Positions 18,194-26,341 of a stretch of 64,000 nucleotides of DNA are shown here, one piece after another. Position numbers and translations under genes: made by a program. Origin of the DNA: Anderseniella sp963759095 (lineage in GTDB: Bacteria > Pseudomonadota > Alphaproteobacteria > Rhizobiales > Aestuariivirgaceae); the NCBI GenBank assembly GCA_963759095.1, contig CAVWYF010000030.1, positions 62,001-126,000 on the forward strand, read 5' to 3'. Positions within the stretch are counted from its first letter, which is position 1. Every line of letters begins with the position of its first letter. The notes under the pieces were generated by a model. It did not search any database, had not been told where the DNA came from, and saw only the letters and a program-made list of their open reading frames with translations.

Positions 18194-19582
18194 ATGAACC
18201 TTCAGGCGAATGAAAATGACTTCAGCGGGATCATCGAGGCCGACCGTGCACACGTCTGGCACCACCTGACCCAGCACAAGAAGTTTGAGACCGTCGATCC
18301 GCTTGTCATCATCGAAGGCAAGGGAATGCGCGTGTGGAACACCGCAGGCCGTGAGCATCTTGATGCGGTATCCGGCGGCGTGTGGACCGTGAATGTCGGT
18401 TATGGCCGTGAAAGCATCGCCGATGCAGTTCGCGACCAGCTGGTCCAGTTGAACTATTTTGCCAATTCGGCCGGTAGCATTCCAGGCGCCAAATTTGCTG
18501 AACGGCTGATCTCCAAAATGCCCGGCATGACCCGCGTCTACTATTCAAACTCGGGCTCGGAAGCCAATGAGAAGGCCTACAAGATTGTCCGCCAGATTTC
18601 GCACAACAAGCATGGCGGCAAGAAGCACAAGATCCTCTATCGCGACCGTGATTATCACGGCACGACAATTACCGCCCTGTCGTCATGTGGCCAGAACGAG
18701 CGCCGCGACCAGTATGGGCCGTTTACGCCCGGTTTCGTTGAGGTGCCGCATTGTCTCGAATATCGCTCGCAATGGGGCGAAGTGGACGACTATGGCGTCC
18801 GCGCCGCCAACGCCATTGAAGAGGTTATTCTGCGCGAAGGTGCTGACACGGTCGGCGGCCTGATACTTGAGCCGGTTACGGCCGGCGGCGGCGTCATTAC
18901 CCCGCCACAGGGCTATTGGGACCGCGTCCAGGAAATCTGCAAGAAGTACGATGTTCTGCTGATTATCGATGAAGTCGTCTGCGGCATGGGCCGCACCGGC
19001 GAGTGGTTCGGCTATCAGCATTACGGCATTGAACCGGACATGGTGACCATGGCCAAGGGTGTGGCGTCGGGCTATGCCGCCATTTCGTGCACGGTGACAA
19101 CAGAAGCCGTCTTCAACGAGTTCAAGGCGGACCCGTCTGACCCGATGAGCTATTTCCGCGATATTTCCACATTTGGCGGTTGTGCGGCCGGCCCGGCTGC
19201 GGCCCTGGAAAACATGCGCATTCTCGAAGACGAGAAGCTGCTGGAAAACACCACTGCCATGGGTGAATACCTGCTGGAACAGTTCGAGGGCCTGAAGGCC
19301 AAACACGCCATGATTGGCGATGTACGCGGCAAGGGCCTGTTCTGCGGCATGGAACTGGTGCTTGATCGCGAGACGCGTGAACCGGTTCCGGAAAGCACCA
19401 CACAGGCCATCGTGGCTGATTGTTTCGCAACCGATGCGGTCATCATCGGTGCCACCAACCGCTCGCTCAGCGGCCTCAACAACACGCTGTGCTTCTCTCC
19501 GGCGCTGATCTGCACCAAATCCGACCTGGATGAGGTCGTGGCGTCAGTGGACCGCGCCTTGACCAAGGTTGCCGCTGCTTAA
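18194..19582 (+). CDS. tpa: Taurine-pyruvate aminotransferase-like class III aminotransferase
   Basis: 462-aa fold-type I PLP aminotransferase. It matches from memory the taurine:pyruvate aminotransferase family over its whole length: ADRAHVWHHLTQHK, GGVWTVNVGYGRESI, YYSNSGSEANEKAYK, RDRDYHGTTI, LLIIDEVVCGMGRTGEWFGYQ and PLP lysine Lys288 in MVTMAKGVASGYA. Tpa converts taurine and pyruvate to sulfoacetaldehyde and alanine. No xsc, tauABC or other sulfonate genes are beside it, so another omega-amino donor is possible. ATG 18194 has GGGAG about 7 nt upstream. A strong terminator follows. Divergent from polA. Confidence 0.8.
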   Translation: MNLQANENDFSGIIEADRAHVWHHLTQHKKFETVDPLVIIEGKGMRVWNTAGREHLDAVSGGVWTVNVGYGRESIADAVRDQLVQLNYFANSAGSIPGAKFAERLISKMPGMTRVYYSNSGSEANEKAYKIVRQISHNKHGGKKHKILYRDRDYHGTTITALSSCGQNERRDQYGPFTPGFVEVPHCLEYRSQWGEVDDYGVRAANAIEEVILREGADTVGGLILEPVTAGGGVITPPQGYWDRVQEICKKYDVLLIIDEVVCGMGRTGEWFGYQHYGIEPDMVTMAKGVASGYAAISCTVTTEAVFNEFKADPSDPMSYFRDISTFGGCAAGPAAALENMRILEDEKLLENTTAMGEYLLEQFEGLKAKHAMIGDVRGKGLFCGMELVLDRETREPVPESTTQAIVADCFATDAVIIGATNRSLSGLNNTLCFSPALICTKSDLDEVVASVDRALTKVAAA

Positions 19583-19607
19583 AGCTGGGGACTGCAAGAC
19601 ACCGGTG

Positions 19608-19639
19608 CGGCCGCCTGTATTGTGCAGGCGGCCGTTTTT
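19608..19639 (+). terminator. Rho-independent terminator after the aminotransferase gene
   Basis: Perfect 10-bp GC-rich stem (CGGCCGCCTG / CAGGCGGCCG) with a 7-nt loop, followed by TTTTT at 19635-19639. It lies 26 nt after the stop codon and separates it from convergent marC. Confidence 0.9.
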
Positions 19640-19656
19640 ATTGGGGCGAACCGGTT

Positions 19657-20283
19657 TCAAACGGTGTTGGTTTTTATCAGTTCCAGTACTGCATTGATGA
19701 CGTTGTCGACGGCGACCGAGGCCAATATCATCCCCATCACCCGGCTGACGATGGCGGCTCCGCTTGTGCCGATAAGTTTCAGGATTGGCGTTGCCAGCAG
19801 CATCAGAACAAGCGCTGCGCCTACCACCATAACCAGTATGCCTGCTGTTACTGCCTGTTCGACGAAACTGAAGCGGTTGTTGTCGGTGAGCAGGACTACC
19901 GCCAGCATCGCACCGGGCGACGCCAGTGACGGAACCGCCAATGGAAACACTGCCGGGCTTTCCGGTTCCTCTTCAGTCTCCAGCTTGCTGATTTCCTGTT
20001 TGGGTTTTGAATCGCCGAAAATCATCGTCAGCGCAAACAGGAACAGGATCAGGCCGCCGGCGATCTGGAAGGCGGGCAGGCCGATGCCCAGTGCGTCAAT
20101 CAGGAATTGACCGGCCACCAGGAAGAACAGCAACACACAGATCGCAAGCACGGCCGCATGAATGGCAACACGGTTGCGTTTTTTCGCTTCAATGCCGGCT
20201 GTCACTGCCACGAAAACCGGAATTGTGCCGATCGGGTCAATAACCACCCACAGCGTTACAAATTGCTCGAAAATCTCTTGCAT
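19657..20283 (-). CDS. MarC family integral membrane protein
   Basis: 208-aa inner-membrane protein with about six hydrophobic segments (VTLWVVIDPIGTIPVFVAV, AVLAICVLLFFLVAGQFL, IAGGLILFLFALTMIFG, SPGAMLAVVLL, VMVVGAALVLMLLATPIL, MGMILASVAVDNVINAV). The DPIGTIPVF and PLAVPSLASPGAM repeats are typical of MarC/UPF0056. The central cytosolic loop is acidic (LETEEEPES). Members are often annotated as antibiotic resistance proteins, but that role is not supported experimentally; function unknown. Convergent with the aminotransferase. Confidence 0.88.
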   Translation of the reverse strand: MQEIFEQFVTLWVVIDPIGTIPVFVAVTAGIEAKKRNRVAIHAAVLAICVLLFFLVAGQFLIDALGIGLPAFQIAGGLILFLFALTMIFGDSKPKQEISKLETEEEPESPAVFPLAVPSLASPGAMLAVVLLTDNNRFSFVEQAVTAGILVMVVGAALVLMLLATPILKLIGTSGAAIVSRVMGMILASVAVDNVINAVLELIKTNTV

Positions 20284-20580
20284 CAGCTTGTGTGCTCTAC
20301 CTGATCGCCATCGTTAGATTATTGCCCATAGACCATGTTCGCAGAACAACCGCCAGAACCTGAGGGGATTTATTCATCATAAAGAGTAAATCCCGTATTG
20401 CTCCAATGTCGGAAAAGTGAGGCGCTGGCTCGCTCCCTGAGGCTTGACGTTGGGTGTCTGCAGCACAATATCTCGTAAAAGAAGTTGATTGCCGGATCGG
20501 TGATGTGCGGGGCTGGATGGTCAGACCGCACCAAACGGCCCGGTTAAACATTGAGCTGCTTATCAAAGGGCTTTTGAAAA

Positions 20581-21012
20581 ATGACGCGCAATACGGCCTT
20601 TCCGTCGCCTTTCTTCGTCGGATTTGACGAAATCGAGCGATTGCTTGAGCGAACCGCAAAAACCGCTCCCGACGGCTATCCGCCTTACAATGTCGAAAAA
20701 CAGCCGCCGAGCGGTGAAGAGACTGCTGAAAAACTGCGCATTACGCTGGCTGTGGCGGGTTTTTCTGCACAGGAGCTTGAACTGACGCTCGAAGACAACG
20801 AACTGGTGATCGAAGGCCGTCAGACAGATGATGCGGAGCGCGAGTTCCTGCATCGCGGTATTGCCGCGCGCCAGTTCCGGCGCATCTTCGTGCTGGCCGA
20901 TGGAATGAATGTGGTGTCTGCCAGTCTCGACAATGGCTTGCTTGCCATAGACCTGGAGCGGCCGGAACCGCAGCGCGTGGTGCGCAAGATTGAAATACTG
21001 CAATCCGCCTGA
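20581..21012 (+). CDS. Small heat shock protein, Hsp20/IbpA type
   Basis: 143-aa ATP-independent holdase chaperone. N-terminal region FPSPFFVGFDEIERLLERT, alpha-crystallin core about 35-125 (YPPYNVEKQ, LRITLAVAGFSAQELELTLEDNELVIEGRQ, RGIAARQFRRIFVLADGM, GLLAIDLER), and an IEI C-terminal anchor motif. The leader at 20540-20580 can pair TCAAA with TTTGA around GGGCT just before the ATG, so a short RNA thermometer is possible, although the classical ROSE signature is not clear. The DUF1150 gene follows after 28 nt, as in many alphaproteobacteria. Confidence 0.9.
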   Translation: MTRNTAFPSPFFVGFDEIERLLERTAKTAPDGYPPYNVEKQPPSGEETAEKLRITLAVAGFSAQELELTLEDNELVIEGRQTDDAEREFLHRGIAARQFRRIFVLADGMNVVSASLDNGLLAIDLERPEPQRVVRKIEILQSA

Positions 21013-21040
21013 TGACGCAATTATTGAAGGAAACCAGACC

Positions 21041-21310
21041 ATGACCGATCACAAGACAAACCGGTTACCGCAAATACCTGAAAGTGAAATTGCGCTCGCA
21101 AATATGGGATTGGGTGAGGTGGCTTATGTACGTGAATTGCCGGCACACGATGTTGAGCGCCTGATCGGCCAGAAAATCGCCGCTGATCCGGCTATGCCTC
21201 TGTATTGTCTGTATCTTGCCGACGGCACACCGGTTTCGGTGTCCGACAGCCGCGAAGCTGCCATAGCAAATGCCGTCGAGCATGACCTCGCCCCAATCAA
21301 CCCCAACTAG
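21041..21310 (+). CDS. DUF1150 family protein
   Basis: 89-aa protein of the alphaproteobacterial DUF1150 family, seen from SEIALANMGLGEVAYVREL and GQKIAADPAMPLYCLYLADGTPVSVSDSREAAIANA. It almost always follows an hsp20 gene, so it is probably cotranscribed and heat-induced; molecular role unknown. ATG at 21041 has GAAGGAAA about 10 nt upstream, a better start than upstream in-frame codons inside hsp20. Its TAG stop (21308-21310) lies within the left arm of the following foldback element. Confidence 0.88.
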   Translation: MTDHKTNRLPQIPESEIALANMGLGEVAYVRELPAHDVERLIGQKIAADPAMPLYCLYLADGTPVSVSDSREAAIANAVEHDLAPINPN

Positions 21311-21604
21311 AGCGAGATGAGGTTAAATTGAATCTTTGATGGCGGAAAATCGGTTCACTCGGCTAGGCGCGTCGCGCAGCGCGATGTGGTGCATCGGGCA
21401 AGCGGCGCAACGACGCCGATGGACCGATTTTCCCCCCCCGACAGGAGCCATCATGTTGATACCGTTGATGAAAGGGCCGGGCGATTTTGCCCTCTGGCGT
21501 CGTTGGCTTGCGCTTGTGGTGAATAACACCACCGCGCGCAATCCGCCTAACCATCGACCAAAATCGCCGCGGTCAAATGATCCAATTTAACCTCATCTCG
21601 CTCT
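21309..21604. repeat. 296-bp foldback element (MITE-like)
   Basis: The ends are a perfect 22-bp inverted repeat (21309-21330 against 21583-21604, AGAGCGAGATGAGG then TTAAATTG), continuing with mismatches (TTGaATC.TTTGA). Weaker symmetry persists inside: GGCG..AATCGGT..GGCTAGGCG against its counterpart near 21545-21570, and AACGACGCC mirrored near 21495. The whole segment could fold into one long hairpin. An 84-codon frame inside (21336-21590) is probably not a gene. The left end overlaps the DUF1150 stop codon. Confidence 0.7.
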
Positions 21605-21647
21605 AAAGCGCTTGCCGAAAAGTGTGAAACGGTTTTCGGGACAAAAA
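21605..21647. repeat. Second palindromic repeat family, copy 2
   Basis: Starts AAAGCGCTTGCCGAAAAGTG and continues with GAAACGGTTTTCGG, matching the element at 14980-15023 in order and core words (AAGCGCTT, CCGAAA, CGGTTT, TTCGG). It directly adjoins the foldback element and lies just after the 3' end of ptsN. Confidence 0.6.
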
Positions 21648-21665
21648 GAGCAAAAAAACAAGAAC

Positions 21666-22136
21666 TTAAGCAGCGTGCGGTGCTGAAGCGGCAGGTTCGG
21701 TCAAAATGGCATAGAGCCCTTCTGCCTTGTCCGTGCCGCGCAGTTTTTCGACAACGGCAGAATCGCGCAACAGGCGTGAAATACGCGCCAGCGCCTTCAG
21801 ATGGTCTGCGCCGGCACTTTCCGGAGCCAGCAGCAGGAACACCAGATCAACAGGATTATCGTCGACAGAATCAAATTTGACCGGTGAAGCCAGCCGGGCA
21901 AACAGGCCATGTACTTTATCCAGTGCCTGGAATTTTCCGTGCGGGATGGCGATGCCCTGTCCAAGGCCGGTAGAGCCCAGTTTTTCGCGCCTCAACAGGG
22001 TTTCAAAGATGACTTGTGTATCGAGGCCGGAAAGCCGTGAGCCTTCCTGTGCCAGTTCCTGAAGCAACTGGCGTTTGCTGGACGCCTTCAGGTTGGGCAT
22101 TACGGCATTACTGGAAATTATGTTCGACAATTGCAT
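21666..22136 (-). CDS. ptsN: Nitrogen regulatory EIIA protein (EIIA-Ntr)
   Basis: 156-aa output protein of the PTS-Ntr phosphorelay. Phosphoacceptor is His66 in GQGIAIPHGK; family motifs REKLGSTGLGQG, GLFARL, PVDLVFLLLAP and GADHLKALARISRLLRD. In alphaproteobacteria EIIA-Ntr tunes potassium and ABC transport and the stringent response. I use ATG at 22136, which starts at the conserved NIISSNAVMP and matches the ~154-aa norm; an ATG at 22154 is an alternative. It lies downstream of hpf with an ~87-nt gap. Its upstream partner HPr is at 2.3 kb in this window. Confidence 0.93.
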   Translation of the reverse strand: MQLSNIISSNAVMPNLKASSKRQLLQELAQEGSRLSGLDTQVIFETLLRREKLGSTGLGQGIAIPHGKFQALDKVHGLFARLASPVKFDSVDDNPVDLVFLLLAPESAGADHLKALARISRLLRDSAVVEKLRGTDKAEGLYAILTEPAASAPHAA

Positions 22137-22223
22137 GATTGACTGATTCTCCATGCACTTTGTGTATCAGAATCCGGTCCGGCGAAGGTCCGGAAGGCTA
22201 AAGGCGTTCAGCAGGTCGGCTTG

Positions 22224-22796
22224 TCAGTTCCCGCCAGGGTCCAACCATCCGACATTTCCGTCTTTGCGCTTGTAGACTACATTTAAGCTGCCATTGCGGC
22301 CATTGCGGAAAAGCACAAATTGTTCATTCGTGAAATCAAGCTTCATGACGGCCTCCCCTACTGACAGCTCATCAATGCTGGCAGTTGATTCGGCGATAAT
22401 CACCGGGTTCAGATCAACCGGTTCTTCTGTTGCGCCCTCAACATCTGACTGCAGGATGTAAGCGGCCGCGGGGACCGCGTTCACAGGTTCCTTGCGTGCA
22501 AGGTGATGATCCTTCAGGCGTCTTTTATAGCGGCGCAACCGTTTTTCCAGATGCCCGACAGCGGTGTCTGCCGCGCTGTGAGCATCGCCGCCACTGCCGT
22601 TCGCATTGAGCGAAAGGCCGGTCGTGAGATGCAGGGTAATCTCGCAGTCGAAGCCGGAGCGCTGTTTTTCCACCACCACCAGGCAGCGAACGATACCGTC
22701 AAAATATTTTGCAACATCATTGTGAATGCGTCCTTCGACATGCTCACGCAAAGCGTCGCCAATGTCGAGGTTTTTGCCGGTTATCTGAATCTGCAT
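22224..22796 (-). CDS. hpf: Ribosome hibernation promoting factor, long form
   Basis: 190-aa long-type HPF. N-terminal ribosome-binding domain about 1-100 (MQIQITGKNLDIGDALREHVEGRI, RLRRYKRRLKDHH), an Ala/Pro linker, and the C-terminal dimerisation domain 130-185 (IIAESTASIDELSVGEAVMKLDFTNEQFVLFRN, GNVGWLDPG). Long HPF alone dimerises 70S ribosomes into inactive 100S particles at stationary phase. Placed between rpoN and ptsN, the standard order in alphaproteobacteria. Confidence 0.93.
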   Translation of the reverse strand: MQIQITGKNLDIGDALREHVEGRIHNDVAKYFDGIVRCLVVVEKQRSGFDCEITLHLTTGLSLNANGSGGDAHSAADTAVGHLEKRLRRYKRRLKDHHLARKEPVNAVPAAAYILQSDVEGATEEPVDLNPVIIAESTASIDELSVGEAVMKLDFTNEQFVLFRNGRNGSLNVVYKRKDGNVGWLDPGGN

Positions 22797-23140
22797 GATT
22801 TAGGATTACCCCTTCTTCGCAGACCAAGTCTGTCGAAAGACGATTACATTTTCAATATTGACTGTTTCGATCGGACCTGCTTAAGCGCATTTTAGAACCA
22901 CTGTTCGTTTTGCTGCTTTGAAACTGTTTTTCCCGATCAAGGCGCGCGGAACCTATTGCCACCCGACCGGCTTGTCAATCAACCTATGAAAAGAATGTGG
23001 GAAAGTTTTGCCGCTTGTTTTTTGACGGGAAGGTTCCTGGTTGTCCGGCTTGGTCAACCGAACCGATAAAGTTGCTCTGTCCCCTGGAAAGCGATCAGGT
23101 TTATGATTTTTGGCTGATTCAACCAAAAAATCATCCTGAT
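22797..23140. other. Spacer between rpoN and hpf with repeat
   Basis: 344 bases without a gene. The left half is AT-rich and should hold the hpf promoter; the right end contains repeat copy C, which runs up to the rpoN stop codon. Confidence 0.55.
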
Positions 23141-23143
23141 CTA
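23052..23143. repeat. Paired-hairpin intergenic repeat, copy C
   Basis: First part (gtcaaccgaaccgataaagttgctct) is a degenerate hairpin resembling copy F at 36.6 kb. The second palindrome runs 23093-23141 from GATCAGG to CCTGATC with inner GATTTTTGG/CCAAAAAATC. Read on the minus strand it starts CTAGATCAGG, whose TAG is the rpoN stop codon. Confidence 0.75.
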
Positions 23144-24718
23144 GCCGGCTTCGAGCATGCGTTTCTGCCGCCGCCGCATGATCGAGGACGGAATATGCAT
23201 GGCTTCGCGGTATTTCGCCACCGTGCGCCGGGCAATCTCGATACCTTCAGCGCACAGCATATCGACGATCTGATCGTCCGACAGGATTTTTGCTGCAGTT
23301 TCCTCGTCGATCATTGCCCGGATTCTATGCCGTACCGATTCGGCAGAATGATCATCGCCGCCGGCTGAAGAAGAAATCGCGGTCGTGAAAAAATACTTCA
23401 GTTCAAACACGCCACGCGGGGTTTCGAAATATTTGTTCGACGTCACCCGGCTGATCGTGGATTCGTGCATGGAAATCGCATCGGCAACTGTTTTCAGATT
23501 GAGCGGCCGCAAATGCTCCACGCCGTACATCAAGAAAGCATCCTGCTGGCGCACGATCTCGCGTGCAACTGCCAGAATTGTGCGCGCACGCTGGTCCAGG
23601 CTCTTGACCAGCCAGGTTGCATTGGACATGCAGTCCGACAGGTACAGCTTGTCCGTGTCACGCGTCGTACCCCGGCTCACCTGTGCGAAATACCGGTTGT
23701 TGACCAGCACCCGCGGCAGCGTTTCGGTGTTCAGTTCAACAGCCCAGCTGCCATCAGGCGCCGGGCGCACAATGACATCCGGGACAACCGCTTGCACGAT
23801 GACTGACCCAAAAACATTGCCGGGTTTCGGGTTCAGCGACCGGACCTCGTCGGCCATGTCCCGCAAGTCATCCATGTCTACCTTGCACATGGACTTGAGC
23901 CGGGCGAAGTCATGCTTGGCCAGCAGGTCGAGGTTTTCGATGAAAACCTGCATGACCGGATCAAACCGGTCGCGTTCCTTGAGCTGAATGGACAGGCATT
24001 CCTTGAGATCGCGGGCCAGAATTCCGGGCGGGTCAAACGTCTGCACGATAGCCAGGGTTTTCTCGACGAGATCAGCTTTTGCACCCAGCGTCTCGGCGAC
24101 TGAGCAGACATCGCCGGTCAGGTAGCCTGCTTCATTCACCAGACCGATCAGGTGTGCTCCGATCATGCGCATGGCCGGATCAGACACTGTCAGATGCAAT
24201 TGTTCGGTTAAATGGTCGGCTAGTGTGCTTTCGCTGGCCAGCGTCGCGTCGAACGCCATTTCGCCATCATAGCCGCCGCCACTGCCGCTGCCGCCCGCCG
24301 TGTTGCCCGTGCTGGACAACTGCCAGCCTGAATCCTGCATCCCCATAGGGTCTGCGGCTTCACGGTTGATCTTATCGGCGGTGGCTTCATCGGCATAGAC
24401 ATTTTCAAGACCTGTATCGAACTGGTCAAGGTTTTCCGGCGTGTTTTCGCCCGATGCAATCTGTTCCGCGGTATCCTTGAGTTCCGTGCTGGCGACGGCT
24501 TCGTCGCGGCCGGTCTCGCCATCGCTGTCAGACACAATGTCCCGGCCTGCTTCGTCGCTCTCGTCGCGCTCCAGCAACGGGTTCGATTCCAGTTCGCTTT
24601 CCACATATGCCTGCAGCTCAAAATTCGACATCTGCAGCAGTTTGATGGCTTGCTGCAGTTGCGGCGTCATGACCAGGGATTGCCCCTGGCGCATTTGCAA
24701 TTTTTGACTCAACGCCAT
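23141..24718 (-). CDS. rpoN: RNA polymerase sigma-54 factor
   Basis: 525-aa sigma-54 for enhancer-dependent promoters (nitrogen, C4-dicarboxylate, motility genes). Region I is Gln/Leu rich (LSQKLQMRQGQSLVMTPQLQQAIKLLQMSNFEL), region II acidic (residues ~50-130), then the core-binding region and the HTH; the RpoN box ARRTVAKYRE is at about 496-505. ATG at 24718 is preferred because GGGAG is spaced 10 nt; an ATG three codons earlier almost touches that site. lptB lies upstream. The stop codon falls in a palindromic repeat. Confidence 0.95.
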   Translation of the reverse strand: MALSQKLQMRQGQSLVMTPQLQQAIKLLQMSNFELQAYVESELESNPLLERDESDEAGRDIVSDSDGETGRDEAVASTELKDTAEQIASGENTPENLDQFDTGLENVYADEATADKINREAADPMGMQDSGWQLSSTGNTAGGSGSGGGYDGEMAFDATLASESTLADHLTEQLHLTVSDPAMRMIGAHLIGLVNEAGYLTGDVCSVAETLGAKADLVEKTLAIVQTFDPPGILARDLKECLSIQLKERDRFDPVMQVFIENLDLLAKHDFARLKSMCKVDMDDLRDMADEVRSLNPKPGNVFGSVIVQAVVPDVIVRPAPDGSWAVELNTETLPRVLVNNRYFAQVSRGTTRDTDKLYLSDCMSNATWLVKSLDQRARTILAVAREIVRQQDAFLMYGVEHLRPLNLKTVADAISMHESTISRVTSNKYFETPRGVFELKYFFTTAISSSAGGDDHSAESVRHRIRAMIDEETAAKILSDDQIVDMLCAEGIEIARRTVAKYREAMHIPSSIMRRRQKRMLEAG

Positions 24719-24800
24719 CGCTGGCATACTCCCGCACAACAAACCAGAGCAATACCAGGATCCATCAGGACCCGTAAAACTGCTCCAACACTACAAAAAC

Positions 24801-24846
24801 GATCAGGTATACGATTTTTGGCTTTAACACCAAAATCGTGCTGATC
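24801..24846. repeat. Paired-hairpin repeat, second palindrome only, copy D
   Basis: GATCAGGTATACGATTTTTGG pairs imperfectly with CCAAAATCGTGCTGATC. Lies between lptB and rpoN, in the presumed rpoN leader. Confidence 0.65.
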
Positions 24847-24903
24847 TCGCGCCTGAACGAAAGTTCCCCCATTCAGTCGTTCACGGCACCTGTTCGCGGG
24901 ATA

Positions 24904-25725
24904 TTAAAGGCTGAAACCTTCACCAAGGTAAAGACGCCGCACATCGGGATGCGCAACGATCTGTTGTGGTGTACCTTCCATTAATACGTGGCCTTCATGG
25001 ATGATAAGGGCCCGGTCAATGATCTCGAGGGTTTCTCGGACGTTGTGATCCGTAATAAGCACCCCGAGGCCCCTAGAGGTGAGCTGTCGCACCAGTTGGC
25101 GAATATCATTGATCGCAATTGGATCAATCCCTGCGAAGGGCTCGTCGAGCAGGATGAATCGAGGATTTGCGGCAAGGGCTCTGGCAATTTCAACCCGGCG
25201 TCGCTCTCCCCCAGACAATGCCATAGCTGGCGAATTCGTGATATGTGTAATCTGAAACTCATTTAGCAACCCACGCAACTTACGTTCGCGCTCAGTGCGG
25301 TCGGGAACGTGTAATTCCAGCACCGCGCGAATATTGTCCTCAACCGTAAGTGCCCGGAAAACGGACGCTTCCTGGGGCAGATATCCAATTCCCAACCTGG
25401 CTCGCTGATACATCGGCAAGTCAGTGATATCTTCCCCATCGAGCGATATGGTCCCTGAATCAGCAGCGATCAGACCGGTGATCATGTAAAACACCGTCGT
25501 TTTCCCTGCGCCATTGGGACCAAGCAACCCTACAGCTTCTCCACGGCGGACCGACACACTGACATCCTGGACTACTGGCCGTCGTTTGAAGGACTTGCGC
25601 AAATTACGCGCCACAAGGCCCTCTGTCGGCGCAGAACCCGGTCTTGCAAATGTCTGGCTGGAAGGCTCTTCTGCCCGTCTGCCAAACAACGAAGACCAAA
25701 ACGATGACTTGCCGGTTCGCTTCAC
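24904..25725 (-). CDS. lptB: LPS export ABC transporter ATP-binding protein
   Basis: 273-aa ATPase that powers lipopolysaccharide extraction from the inner membrane with LptFG. Walker A GPNGAGKT at 69-76, Q-loop YLPQEASVF, signature LSGGERRRVEIARALA, Walker B FILLDEPFAGIDP, switch His in ITDHNVRETL. An N-terminal extension of ~35 residues (basic, Ser-rich) precedes the ABC core, as in other rhizobial LptB. I use GTG at 25725; the reading frame is open further upstream, but an ATG-equivalent there would add a hydrophobic, unconserved stretch. Downstream of lptC-lptA and upstream of rpoN. Confidence 0.93.
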   Translation of the reverse strand: MKRTGKSSFWSSLFGRRAEEPSSQTFARPGSAPTEGLVARNLRKSFKRRPVVQDVSVSVRRGEAVGLLGPNGAGKTTVFYMITGLIAADSGTISLDGEDITDLPMYQRARLGIGYLPQEASVFRALTVEDNIRAVLELHVPDRTERERKLRGLLNEFQITHITNSPAMALSGGERRRVEIARALAANPRFILLDEPFAGIDPIAINDIRQLVRQLTSRGLGVLITDHNVRETLEIIDRALIIHEGHVLMEGTPQQIVAHPDVRRLYLGEGFSL

Positions 25726-25834
25726 GTGATTACCGCTCAACAGGATTAAGGTTTGCTGAAGCCCTATGGTTAATGTTTGCTTAATTTGCAATCAGCAACC
25801 TTGCCTGAGCCTCTTGGGGTGGGAATGGCAGGGG

Positions 25835-26341
25835 TTAGTCAGGGTCGAAACTGAACTGGACACGGGTTCCTGGGATTCCGAAAAATTTCGACTCATTGGT
25901 ATTCAGGTTCACATTCAGTTTTTCACCTTTCACAACGCTGGTGCCCTGGATGACGGTGACCTTGCCGGTGACAACGGCGGTATTGGCTTTGACATCCATC
26001 GTCATGCGGTCGCCGGTAATGGTTTGTGACGATGTTATGATTTTTACCCCGCCGCCTTTTGTCTCCAGCAAGGTAACGTCGGTTCCGCCCCCCTTGGTTT
26101 TGACAAAAGTAGCGGTCAGGTTGGTTGAGTTCAATCTGACATCGTTTTGTCGGGCCCGGACATTACCGCGAAAGATAGCCAGGTTCTTGCTCTCGAAAAG
26201 CTCCATCTGATCGGATTCGATGTTGACCTTGCTTTTCTTTTTCTGGGCATGGGCAGGCATTGCGGCAACGCCTGCAGCCATCACGATCAGCGCAACAGCA
26301 ATACCGGTCTTGTTCAGTTTTCCGGTCCTGTTCAGTTTCAT
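25835..26341 (-). CDS. lptA: LPS transport periplasmic protein LptA
   Basis: 168-aa periplasmic bridge protein of LPS transport. Signal peptide with hydrophobic core GIAVALIVMAAGVAAMPAHA and cleavage after AHA; then the OstA beta-jellyroll pattern (ESDQMELFESKNLAIFRGNVRARQNDVRLNSTNLTA, ITGDRMTMDVKANTAVVTGKVTVIQG, KLNVNL). Its start overlaps the lptC end by 4 nt. Confidence 0.9.
   Translation of the reverse strand: MKLNRTGKLNKTGIAVALIVMAAGVAAMPAHAQKKKSKVNIESDQMELFESKNLAIFRGNVRARQNDVRLNSTNLTATFVKTKGGGTDVTLLETKGGGVKIITSSQTITGDRMTMDVKANTAVVTGKVTVIQGTSVVKGEKLNVNLNTNESKFFGIPGTRVQFSFDPD

Noticed and set aside
20520..20580. ROSE-type RNA thermometer before hsp20
   Set aside because: A small hairpin can form, but the conserved anti-Shine-Dalgarno motif of ROSE elements is not evident; kept only as a remark.
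21336..21590. 84-codon frame inside the foldback element
   Set aside because: It spans both arms of an inverted repeat, so its sequence is dictated by the palindrome; no good ribosome-binding site or family likeness.
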